DNA of 6,658 bases from Thiotrichales bacterium (GTDB taxonomy: Bacteria; Pseudomonadota; Gammaproteobacteria; JAAZVR01). The notes under the pieces were generated by a model. The model was not told the origin of the DNA, did not search any database, and worked only from the letters and a program-made list of their open reading frames with translations. This document shows, in pieces, positions 1 to 5,321 of the stretch. Positions within the stretch are counted from its first letter, which is position 1, and every line of letters starts with the position of its first letter. Position numbers and translations under genes: made by a program. The DNA is taken from positions 1 to 6,658 of the forward strand of contig JAAZVR010000060.1 of the NCBI GenBank assembly GCA_018623305.1, given 5' to 3'.

Positions 1-4
1 CGAA

Positions 5-1270
5 ATGATGAAACTTAAAGCGTCTATTTTGGCCGTCTCTTTGGCTCTTTCGGGAGCGGCTTGGGCAAAAGAAATGCCCCAGAAAATCGATTTTTCGCAA
101 GCGATGTCGATTGCGAAAATGCCTCCAGAGGTCGACTTGTTGACACTTCAACAGTCTCGAATTGAATCCAATCGTACTTTGGATTCTGCTGCATTGGGCG
201 TTCAGCACGGGATTCGTGGCTTAGTCGGTGCGCGAGAATACAAATCGGATTCGGATGATTGGTACCAACTTTATCTAGTTTCTGAGTTACCGATTGATTT
301 GCACGATCAGCAGGGTGTGATCGACACTCGTTCAGCGTTGCAAACGCAAGCCAACCAATTGCGTAAAGCGTTTGCCCAGGGTTTGTTTCGATTGAATGTT
401 CTTGATGCTTACGCGGATGTTTTGCGTTCGGATGCAGAATATCGAGTGGCGAATGAGCAAATGGCCATTGACTATATTCGCTTTGATAAAATCAAAGAAA
501 GACATGCGGTAAAGCGTGTTTCAGATCCAGATCTTGCCCAGGCAGAAGCGAATTACCAAAGCAGTTTTCTGGCATTTCGTCTTGCAGGCGAGCGCTTGAA
601 ACAAACCCGTATGATTCTTGCCGAAGTGATGGGCTATCCTAATACGCCGCCAAGCGATGTTTTGAGTTTGGATTGGAAGCCCTATCAAGAACGCCTAAAA
701 ACAGTGGTTCCTGAGGACATTGGTGTCTGGTTCACTCAGCTTGCCGAGAAGAATCCTGAAATTATGAGTTATGACGTTCGTGCAAAAGCCCTTGAGCAAA
801 AAATTAAGCAAGCTCAACTGGCATTGGAGCCGAGCCTAACTGCAAGAAGTCAACTGGGTACTCAAACCGACTGGACAAATAAAGAAGGGCGTTGGGCTCT
901 ATCATTGAATTTCTCGATGCCTTTGTCAGATGCTGGTCAAACAGATGCTCAAGTGGCGATTTTAAGAACTGAGCAGGCCTCACTGAAAGTAAAAAAACGC
1001 CAGGCATTGATGCGTTTTAGAACAGAATTGCAGAGAATCTACACCGACTTGATTCAAATTAAATCAAGGTTGCAGAGTTTGAAGGTTCGTCAAACGTTCA
1101 GCGATTGGTACCTCGATAAAAACAGGGCCTTGTATGAAATGGAGCGAGCAGCGACTTTGGGTGATTCTTTTGTTGAGATGTCGCGTGTACAGCTTGAGGA
1201 GTTGGACATCAATATCGACTTGGCTAAAAATTTAGAACGTTTGGATGTATTGCTAGGAGACAAACGATGA
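5..1270 (+). CDS. TolC-family outer membrane efflux protein (OEP)
   Basis: A 421-residue secreted protein of the TolC/outer-membrane efflux family, which form trimeric beta-barrel plus alpha-helical tunnels through which periplasmic adaptors and pumps expel substrates. Seen: a signal peptide at residues 1-21 (Lys at 3 and 5, hydrophobic stretch, AWA cleavage site before KEMPQ). Long, charged, heptad-like helices follow, roughly residues 100-210 and 245-420, the two-fold repeat expected of the family. The length is near the family norm. Two ATGs stand in tandem at 5 and 8; only four bases precede them, so the ribosome site and promoter lie outside the window. The stop overlaps the next gene's start (ATGA), so the gene is co-translated with the adaptor. 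Family assignment is firm; the substrate cannot be inferred. Confidence 0.9.
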   Translation: MMKLKASILAVSLALSGAAWAKEMPQKIDFSQAMSIAKMPPEVDLLTLQQSRIESNRTLDSAALGVQHGIRGLVGAREYKSDSDDWYQLYLVSELPIDLHDQQGVIDTRSALQTQANQLRKAFAQGLFRLNVLDAYADVLRSDAEYRVANEQMAIDYIRFDKIKERHAVKRVSDPDLAQAEANYQSSFLAFRLAGERLKQTRMILAEVMGYPNTPPSDVLSLDWKPYQERLKTVVPEDIGVWFTQLAEKNPEIMSYDVRAKALEQKIKQAQLALEPSLTARSQLGTQTDWTNKEGRWALSLNFSMPLSDAGQTDAQVAILRTEQASLKVKKRQALMRFRTELQRIYTDLIQIKSRLQSLKVRQTFSDWYLDKNRALYEMERAATLGDSFVEMSRVQLEELDINIDLAKNLERLDVLLGDKR

Positions 1271-1770
1271 ACAGAATGCTAAAAAATGCAGCAGTGGTTG
1301 CAGCGATGGGTTTGACATTGCCTGTTTGGGCTCAAACCTTGACGATCGGCGCTTTGGTGTCTGCTCAAGTGGATACCGTAAAAGTTAAAGAAGGTGATTC
1401 AGTGAAACAGGGGGATGTCTTGTTGATGTTGGATCAGGCAACTTATGAAGCTCGTCTTGCAATCGCCCAATCTAAATTGGATTATCAACAAGTCGTCTTT
1501 AAGTTTGATGAAAATGCCTACTTAGAGGCTCAGGATTTGTTTGAGCAAGGTGTGACGTCTCAAAGAGAGCTGGACGAAGAAAAGTTGCGCTATGAAAAGT
1601 CATTAGCTAAATTTTCCCAAGCCAAAGCACAACTTGCTTTAGTCAAAGCGAAGCAACGTTATTACACGATTACAGCGCCTCAGGCAGGTGTTGTTGAACG
1701 AATTTCTGTATTACCAGGAACAACCGTATTTAAAGAGAACCAATCGTTGATTGAGTTAAAGGTGGATTAA
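1267..1770 (+). CDS. Minimal periplasmic adaptor (HlyD/MFP-like, lipoyl-hairpin-lipoyl)
   Basis: A 167-residue exported protein resembling membrane-fusion/adaptor subunits of tripartite efflux systems. Seen: a signal peptide at about residues 1-22 (PVWA before QTL) and an N-terminal half lipoyl motif (VDTVKVKEGDSVKQGDVLLMLD, about 36-57). An alpha-helical hairpin rich in Ala, Gln, Lys and Glu covers about 58-135, with the turn near DLFEQGVTSQRELDEE. The second half-lipoyl motif (ITAPQAGVVERISVLPGTTV) follows, and the protein ends right after it. Typical adaptors are about 350-400 residues and add beta-barrel and membrane-proximal domains; both are absent. The start is supported by AGGAGA at 1255-1260 and by the ATGA overlap with the TolC gene. 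TAA is followed directly by the next ATG. It is probably the TolC partner encoded beside it; the pump it serves is unknown. Confidence 0.85.
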   Translation: MNRMLKNAAVVAAMGLTLPVWAQTLTIGALVSAQVDTVKVKEGDSVKQGDVLLMLDQATYEARLAIAQSKLDYQQVVFKFDENAYLEAQDLFEQGVTSQRELDEEKLRYEKSLAKFSQAKAQLALVKAKQRYYTITAPQAGVVERISVLPGTTVFKENQSLIELKVD

Positions 1771-2028
1771 ATGAAAGTAGCGATGCTGAAATACGCTTTA
1801 GGGCATTGGCGTTTATTGTTTCATATGGCGTTTAAAACACGCCATTTTGGTGTGAATAATGAATGGTGGGCACGATTTCCATCACCGATTGCCTGGGGAT
1901 GCCGTCAGCGTATTTGGGGTATTTTGACTGTGATGCCCATTGTTCGAAACATTCAATCAATGCAAGTGCGTGCGCGAATTGGTTGGATTCCAAAGAAAAT
2001 GGCCGATGAAATGGGGCTTAACGATTAA
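1771..2028 (+). CDS. Small aromatic-rich protein of unknown function, third gene of the TolC operon
   Basis: An 85-residue protein I do not recognise. It starts immediately after the adaptor stop (TAAATG), with a good ribosome site AGGTGG at 1760-1765, so translation with the two upstream genes is likely. It is basic and unusually rich in aromatics, with six Trp residues, including the pair in NNEWWARFPSP. There is no signal peptide. A stretch at about residues 46-60 (IWGILTVMPIVRN) is moderately hydrophobic but too short and interrupted to call a secure membrane segment. Its position suggests an accessory role with the efflux or secretion pair, perhaps at the inner membrane, but this is inference from context only. 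Its stop overlaps the stop of the convergent flgN by three bases, and a terminator follows 24 bases on. Confidence 0.7.
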   Translation: MKVAMLKYALGHWRLLFHMAFKTRHFGVNNEWWARFPSPIAWGCRQRIWGILTVMPIVRNIQSMQVRARIGWIPKKMADEMGLND

Positions 2029-2459
2029 GCCTTTGTGATGTTTCGAGAAGTGCCTGCAGACATGTAGGCCTTTTTTCCTTTTGCGGAATAGGTTTCAGAA
2101 CTTTGAGTTGGATCGTTTCCAATCAATGTTTTGAGTGCTTCACGAGTATTGTTGGTCATCAATTGAATCGCATGGCCGTTGATTTCGTTTAAACGGGCAC
2201 ATTCTTTTAGATTTGATGCAAGTTGGTCGATTTTTTCTTGAGGTTCTGCTTGGAAAAATTCGGAGATGGTTTGCGATTTCAGTGCGATTTGCTTTTGAAA
2301 TTGTGAAACTGCCAAAGTAAGTTTGACTTTATCTTTAGCGATTTGCGTAATTTCTTCGGCTTTACCTTTAACCAAAAGACGACGCTCTTCCTCGAGCAAC
2401 GCCATCAGCTGAGAGGTGCTGTTTAGAAACTGGTCTAAAGGTAAGGCCTGAGAATTCAT
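2025..2459 (-). CDS. flgN: Flagellar export chaperone FlgN
   Basis: A 144-residue, mostly helical cytosolic protein of the FlgN family, the export chaperone for the hook-filament junction proteins FlgK and FlgL. Seen: the N-terminal helix with LLEEERRLLVKG, where FlgN proteins carry a conserved L-x-x-E motif, followed by long charged helices. The C-terminal tail (ETYSAKGKKAYMSAGTSRNITKA) has the Gly/Ser/Thr-rich ending ending in TKA that is typical of proteobacterial FlgN. The length is normal and the frame is open. The ATG follows directly on the TAA of the flgM remnant (TAAATG), with only a weak ribosome site, so translation was probably coupled to flgM. Because flgM is truncated upstream, the native promoter is gone from here and expression is doubtful. 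The 3' end overlaps the convergent 85-residue gene. Confidence 0.85.
   Translation of the reverse strand: MNSQALPLDQFLNSTSQLMALLEEERRLLVKGKAEEITQIAKDKVKLTLAVSQFQKQIALKSQTISEFFQAEPQEKIDQLASNLKECARLNEINGHAIQLMTNNTREALKTLIGNDPTQSSETYSAKGKKAYMSAGTSRNITKA
2052..2076 (+). terminator. Intrinsic terminator of the TolC operon, inside flgN
   Basis: A seven-pair stem (GCCTGCA with TGTAGGC, including one G-U pair) closes a GACA loop and is followed by C and six T residues. It lies 24 bases after the stop of the 85-residue gene on the plus strand. The same bases encode residues near the C-terminus of FlgN on the other strand. Confidence 0.8.
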
Positions 2460-2603
2460 TTAGTTAGAATTACCTACCATCAATACTTCAAACGCAGACA
2501 ATTTCTTCGCAATGCTTGCAGAATCAATCTGGTAAGAACCATCCGCAATCGCAGCTTTGATGCGTTCAACTTTTGCTGTATCCACAACAGGCTGCTGAGC
2601 GAA
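2460..2603 (-). pseudogene. flgM: 5'-truncated flgM remnant (anti-sigma-28 factor, C-terminal part)
   Basis: Translating the minus strand from the stop at 2460-2462 gives about 47 residues including PVVDTAKVERIKAAIADGSY, then QIDSASIAKKLSAFEVLMVG and NSN. This is the C-terminal half of FlgM, the anti-sigma factor that holds FliA (sigma-28) until the hook is complete; that half carries the sigma-binding helices. Similarity ends at about 2600, where the sequence becomes unrelated. The frame stays open to a TAG at 2664-2666 but has no ATG upstream of the fragment. Only a GTG at 2583-2585 or a TTG at 2634-2636 could serve as a start, and neither has a convincing ribosome site. FlgM is normally about 90-110 residues, so the N-terminal half is lost. 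The order flgM-flgN with abutting codons is the ancestral one. Confidence 0.85.
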
Positions 2604-2747
2604 TGTCCTCTTTCGTGATGTGCATCTAGCGAACAACGGTGTAACCCTGAAGAAAGTGAATCGCTATGGCGAACTCCTGATCTATAAAATCTCTTGTCTT
2701 TATTTTATTAGGCTGCTTGAACATTTTCTTGAATGTGTTTTTGCCAT
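2604..2747. other. Unassigned stretch between the flgM break and the folD terminator
   Basis: About 145 bases with no gene I can name. The plus strand is open from 2605 through the stretch, and 2620-2691 reads as coding-like sequence (HLANNGVTLKKVNRYGELLI), after which composition turns AT-rich and phenylalanine-rich. It may be a scrap of a gene brought in by the rearrangement that removed the start of flgM, or it may be chance. No ribosome site, repeat ends or transposase motif is seen. Confidence 0.4.
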
Positions 2748-2770
2748 AAAAAAACGCCCCTTTCGGAGCG
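2748..2770 (-). terminator. Intrinsic terminator of folD
   Basis: On the minus strand a six-pair stem (CGCTCC with GGGGCG, one G-U pair) closes a GAAA tetraloop and is followed by seven T residues. It sits six bases after the folD stop codon. Confidence 0.88.
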
Positions 2771-2776
2771 GTTCTC

Positions 2777-3631
2777 TTACGCGTCTTTTTGTTCGGCAAT
2801 ATCGACTGCGTTATTGAGTAGGGTTGCGATTGTCATCGGACCTACGCCACCTGGAACAGGCGTAATCCAGCTAGCTTTTTCTTTGGCTGTCGCAAAATCA
2901 ACATCGCCACATAAAGAACCATCGTCTAAACGGTTGATGCCTACATCAATCACAATAGCGCCGTCTTTAATCCAATCACCTGGAACGAAGTTAGGAATCC
3001 CAACGCCAGCAACGACGATATCCGCTTCGCGCACTTTTGCTTCCAAATCTTGAGTTGCGGAGTGACAAATCGTTACTGTTGCACGAACATTCGTCAATTC
3101 CAGCGCCATCGGCATGCCGACTATTTTAGATGCGCCAATTACAACAGCATTTTTACCACGCAAAGGAATGCCTGTTTTTTCAAGCATGGTCATCACACCG
3201 CGCGGTGTACAAGGGCGCAATGTTGGCATATTAATCGCCAATCGACCCATATTATATGGATGGAAGCCATCGACATCTTTTGCAGGAGCGATGCGTTCAA
3301 GCACCGCTTCATCTTCAATATGATCCGGTAGAGGCAATTGCACCAAAATACCGTCAACGCGCTCATCAGCATTTAACTCGTCGATTAGAGTAATCAACAC
3401 ATCCTGAGACGTTGTATCAGGTAGTTTGTGAGAGAAAGACTCAATGCCGACTTCAACCGATTGCTTACATTTGCTATTAACGTAAACCTGAGACGCAGGG
3501 TTTTCACCGACTAGCACAACTGCTAGGCCTGGTTTGCGAAGGCCTTTCTTAACACGAGTATTTACTCGCTCTTTTAACTCTTCTCGAATTTCAGCGGCGA
3601 TCGCCTTACCGTCTAGGATTTGTGCAGTCAT
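2777..3631 (-). CDS. folD: Bifunctional methylenetetrahydrofolate dehydrogenase / methenyltetrahydrofolate cyclohydrolase
   Basis: A cytosolic enzyme of one-carbon metabolism. It oxidises 5,10-methylene-THF with NADP and hydrolyses the methenyl product to 10-formyl-THF for purine and formyl-Met synthesis. The 284 residues match the family length, and numbering follows E. coli FolD. Seen: Y50-VNSK54 (catalytic Lys), GILVQLPLP with Q98, DVDGF with D121, PCTPRGV, the Rossmann loop GASKIVGMP (166-174) and PVPGGVGPMT (258-267). The E. coli loop reads GASNIVGRP, so N169 is Lys here, as in eukaryotic homologues, and R173 is Met. The start is supported by GGAG at 3641-3644, nine bases upstream of ATG. 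It appears monocistronic, with its own promoter and terminator, and intact although flanked by decayed genes. Confidence 0.97.
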   Translation of the reverse strand: MTAQILDGKAIAAEIREELKERVNTRVKKGLRKPGLAVVLVGENPASQVYVNSKCKQSVEVGIESFSHKLPDTTSQDVLITLIDELNADERVDGILVQLPLPDHIEDEAVLERIAPAKDVDGFHPYNMGRLAINMPTLRPCTPRGVMTMLEKTGIPLRGKNAVVIGASKIVGMPMALELTNVRATVTICHSATQDLEAKVREADIVVAGVGIPNFVPGDWIKDGAIVIDVGINRLDDGSLCGDVDFATAKEKASWITPVPGGVGPMTIATLLNNAVDIAEQKDA

Positions 3632-3679
3632 GAATCAGTGCTCCGATGTTTAACCGTATGGATCATTAAAATTGGCCAA

Positions 3680-3688
3680 ATTATAGCA
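3680..3688 (-). promoter_or_regulatory. Extended -10 promoter of folD
   Basis: The minus strand reads TGCTATAAT, a perfect extended -10 element (TGnTATAAT). Transcription would start near 3673, giving a leader of about 40 bases before the folD ATG. No good -35 box stands at 16-18 bases; TTGAAC is present but only 10 bases upstream of TATAAT, so the extended element probably carries recognition by the main sigma factor. Confidence 0.7.
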
Positions 3689-3829
3689 AAAATACGTTCA
3701 AGAAGAATTGATTACAACCTTTGAAGAAGTGCTTCATTTCAGTTATGTGTTAATTCAACTAATGAAACAAACTGAGAGCTACGTTCAGTCTTCGATTTGT
3801 TGGGTCTGTGCGGTAAGGTTTTTCCAGTC

Positions 3830-4074
3830 TCAGTTGGAAAATGCTTCCATTGGGACGCTTAGTCTATATAAGTTATCCTTGCTAAAATCTTGTCCTTTAG
3901 GCCATTCCACTCCCCCAAAAGCAACACTTACACGTTTAAAGTAAGTGATTTTTTTAATTCAGAAAATACACCCATACCTAAAAACGGAGACACATCAAAC
4001 AAACGGGTATCTTCATTCTCAAACTCTAGAGTGTAATTTGAAAGGGGTTTTACATTTATAACGTTCGGGTTCAT
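3830..4074 (-). pseudogene. DUF2442-family gene broken by a one-base frameshift
   Basis: The minus strand from the ATG at 4072-4074 reads MNPNVINVKPLSNYTLELEF, then ENEDTRLFDVSPFLGMGVFS and ELKK, and stops soon after a run of seven A residues (3949-3955 on the plus strand). The other frame continues with TYFKRVSVAFGGVEWPKGQD, then FSKDNLYRLSVPMEAFSN, to a TGA at 3830-3832. Adding one A to the run restores a single 81-residue frame of normal DUF2442 length. DUF2442 proteins are small and often encoded just after a DUF4160 gene; a toxin-antitoxin-like role has been suspected, but I know of no proven function. The start lies 10 bases after the DUF4160 stop. It is either a pseudogene or a slippage-dependent gene. 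Confidence 0.8.
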
Positions 4075-4084
4075 AGGTTCAAGC

Positions 4085-4273
4085 TCACTTCAGAGGGTCA
4101 ATTTTAAAAACTGGTTCTCCATTTACAGCCAATTGCCAGTCCGCTATTAAGTCTTCCTTGTGTATTTCAATTCAAGCTTCAACAAGCTTTTGTTTTGCTT
4201 TAGGTAGTTGCCCCTCGATTAGTTCTCCTGTTTCAACGGAGAAAACAGCACTTACATCTTGGTAATAAACATG
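4085..4273 (-). pseudogene. DUF4160-family gene, 5'-truncated and with an internal stop
   Basis: On the minus strand, residues HVYYQDVSAVFSVETGELIE, GQLPKAKQKLVEA, a TGA at 4172-4174, then IEIHKEDLIADWQLAVNGEP and VFKIDPLK match the C-terminal two thirds of DUF4160 proteins. Family members carry Trp at the position of the TGA (the E-W-x-E-L-H region), so TGG to TGA is the likely lesion. The N-terminal part, which ends in a His-rich PHFH-type motif, is missing. Similarity stops at about 4271, exactly where the divergent flagellin remnant begins on the other strand. It formed a two-gene unit with the DUF2442 gene downstream. With the start lost and a nonsense codon inside, it cannot make a normal product. 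Confidence 0.75.
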
Positions 4274-4695
4274 GATGATGAGTTCCAAGCATTAGCTTCA
4301 GAAATTACTCGTATCGGTAAAACATTTGAACTTAATTTTCAAGAGATTGGTTCGACAGCTGAAAAAGGGGTTTAAAGATTCAAGTTGATTGGAGCAGTAC
4401 AACGGATGGCGAAGGTAATGTTACTGTCGCAGTATATGACTATCAAACGCTAGGCGGTGCATTGGGTGATCAGCGTGCGGAATGGGGTGCAACTCAAAAT
4501 CGTCTAAAGCAAACAATAAACAATCTTCAAAACGTAAATGAGAACATAGCAGCGGCTAAATCTCGAATTGAAGATGCGGATTTTGCGGCCGAGTCAGATA
4601 ACTTAGCGAAAACTCAGGTATTGCAACAAGCGGGCATGTCAATGCTAGCGAAGGCAAACCAAGCGCCACAAAACGTGATGCAGTTGCTACGATAA
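4271..4695 (+). pseudogene. Flagellin remnant: 5' truncated, internally deleted and frameshifted
   Basis: The first part (4271-4375) reads DDEFQALASEITRIGKTFEL and then GSTAEKGV before a TAA at 4373-4375. DEFxALASEITRI is the classic flagellin ND1 motif, found about 100 residues into the full protein. The downstream frame, from 4375, reads KIQVDWSSTTDGEGNVTVAV and then the C-terminal D1/D0 region: RAEWGATQNRLKQTINNLQN, NENIAAAKSRIEDADFAAES and the ending ANQAPQNVMQLLR. One missing base near 4372 would explain the frame change. About 140 residues remain, against about 270 or more in a complete flagellin. The N-terminal D0 export and polymerisation region, part of D1 and most of the variable region are gone. 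There is no promoter or start. An open stretch with GTG at 4462 covers only the C-terminus. Confidence 0.9.
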
Positions 4696-4697
4696 GC

Positions 4698-4755
4698 AAA
4701 GCTTTCCTCCTCTTTCCTTTCTCTCGTCTTTGGGAAGGGGAAGGGGGCTTTTTTT
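4698..4755 (+). terminator. Intrinsic terminator of the flagellin remnant
   Basis: The arms at 4698-4717 and 4732-4751 pair over about 20 positions with one mismatch and several G-U pairs, around a pyrimidine-rich loop of 14 bases. A run of seven T residues ends at 4755. It starts three bases after the flagellin stop. The strong hairpin fits the heavy expression of flagellin genes and has outlived the gene. Confidence 0.85.
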
Positions 4756-4765
4756 GTATATACAA

Positions 4766-4905
4766 TTTATTGAGTGAGCAGCACTGAAAATTGTAATAGT
4801 CTACTCTAAGTCAGTATGACCCGGAGTTAGGTTGAGCAATCCGCTTTCCATAATGTCCAAATCCTTGAAACTTTCTTCAAGATAGGTTTGGCGGAGGACT
4901 TCCAA
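4766..4905 (-). pseudogene. cheA: cheA fragment: part of the histidine phosphotransfer domain
   Basis: The minus strand reads LEVLRQTYLEESFKDLDIME, then SGLLNLTPGHTDLE, a TAG at 4801-4803, then TITIFSAAHSI. This matches the first helices of the CheA P1 (HPt) domain, where the ESFE-x-L-x-x-ME-x-x-LL-x-L pattern leads to the phospho-accepting His in AAHSIKGG. Similarity ends one residue past HSI, right at the flagellin terminator, so the remaining roughly 600 residues (dimerisation, kinase and CheW-binding domains) are missing. A TGA at 4906-4908 lies just upstream, and no start codon remains. It follows the cheW remnant on the same strand, so an ancestral cheW-cheA order is likely. Confidence 0.78.
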
Positions 4906-4911
4906 TCAAGT

Positions 4912-5278
4912 TTATATGATTGCATCAACGCTCAGCTTGTCGATGTCTAAAACAATGACTATTTTGTATTCTTTTTCTTTAAGGGATACAGGCAGTAATC
5001 CAGAAATAGATCGTTTATCGAGATTACTGGAGGTGACTTCTGGTTCTTCTTAGACTTTTTCAGAGTCAACATCATGCACATACGAAAAGGCATCAACAAA
5101 AAGTCGGCACGTTCGTTTTTTTTCACCCCATAATTTCCTGAACTTTCAATATGTTGACAGCAAATTCTTCATCTGAAATCATGAAACTTAAGAATTGATT
5201 TTTGTTCGACGCATATGCAATGTTGTCGACAAGTTCGTTTTTGTCTTGTTCCACGGTTGCTTCCATAACAATACCCAT
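4912..5278 (-). pseudogene. cheW: cheW remnant with internal deletion, frameshift and stops
   Basis: From the ATG at 5264-5266 (or 5276-5278) the minus strand reads MEATVEQDKNELVDNIAYAS, then NKNQFLSFMISDEEFAVNIL and KVQEIMG, the conserved CheW opening. A TGA follows at 5123-5125. In another frame, from about 5100, it resumes as FVDAFSYVHDVDSEKV, a TAA at 5050-5052, then EEPEVTSSNLDKRSISGLLP and VIVLDIDKLSVDAII up to a stop at 4912-4914. This is the CheW C-terminal part (VVDxVSDV...LLDIDKL). About 60 codons between the two parts are missing, joined at a run of eight T residues (plus strand 5116-5123). CheW couples chemoreceptors to CheA; this copy cannot make it. AGGAG stands 15 bases before the first ATG. 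Confidence 0.85.
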
Positions 5279-5321
5279 TTTTGTGTTATCTAACTCCTAA
5301 CAGCACAAATAGTCTGTGTTT

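Noticed and set aside
804..1007. Minus-strand open frame inside the TolC gene
   Set aside because: Antisense to a well-supported gene, with no start signals and no recognisable product.
2733..3331. Several plus-strand open frames opposite folD
   Set aside because: They lie fully antisense to a textbook folD and have low-quality, composition-driven translations.
3640..3830. tRNA or small RNA gene near folD
   Set aside because: No cloverleaf arms or T-loop motif were found by eye; apart from the folD promoter only a weak five-pair hairpin at about 3720-3735 is present.
3708..3944. Plus-strand open frame of 78 codons between folD and the DUF2442 remnant
   Set aside because: No ribosome site or recognisable protein. 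Much of it is the antisense of the DUF2442 remnant, which explains the sequence better.
4462..4695. A short stand-alone flagellin-like gene starting at GTG 4462
   Set aside because: No ribosome site. Upstream sequence in the same frame back to 4375 still reads as flagellin, and the N-terminal D0 region is missing, so this is the end of a broken flagellin rather than a small gene.
3640..5320. Insertion sequence or transposon as the cause of the rearrangement
   Set aside because: No transposase fragment, matching terminal inverted repeats or target duplications could be seen at the breakpoints.
5281..5321. Possible terminator after aat
   Set aside because: The only hairpin (ACAG...CTGT) is short and bulged and has no T-run on the minus strand.
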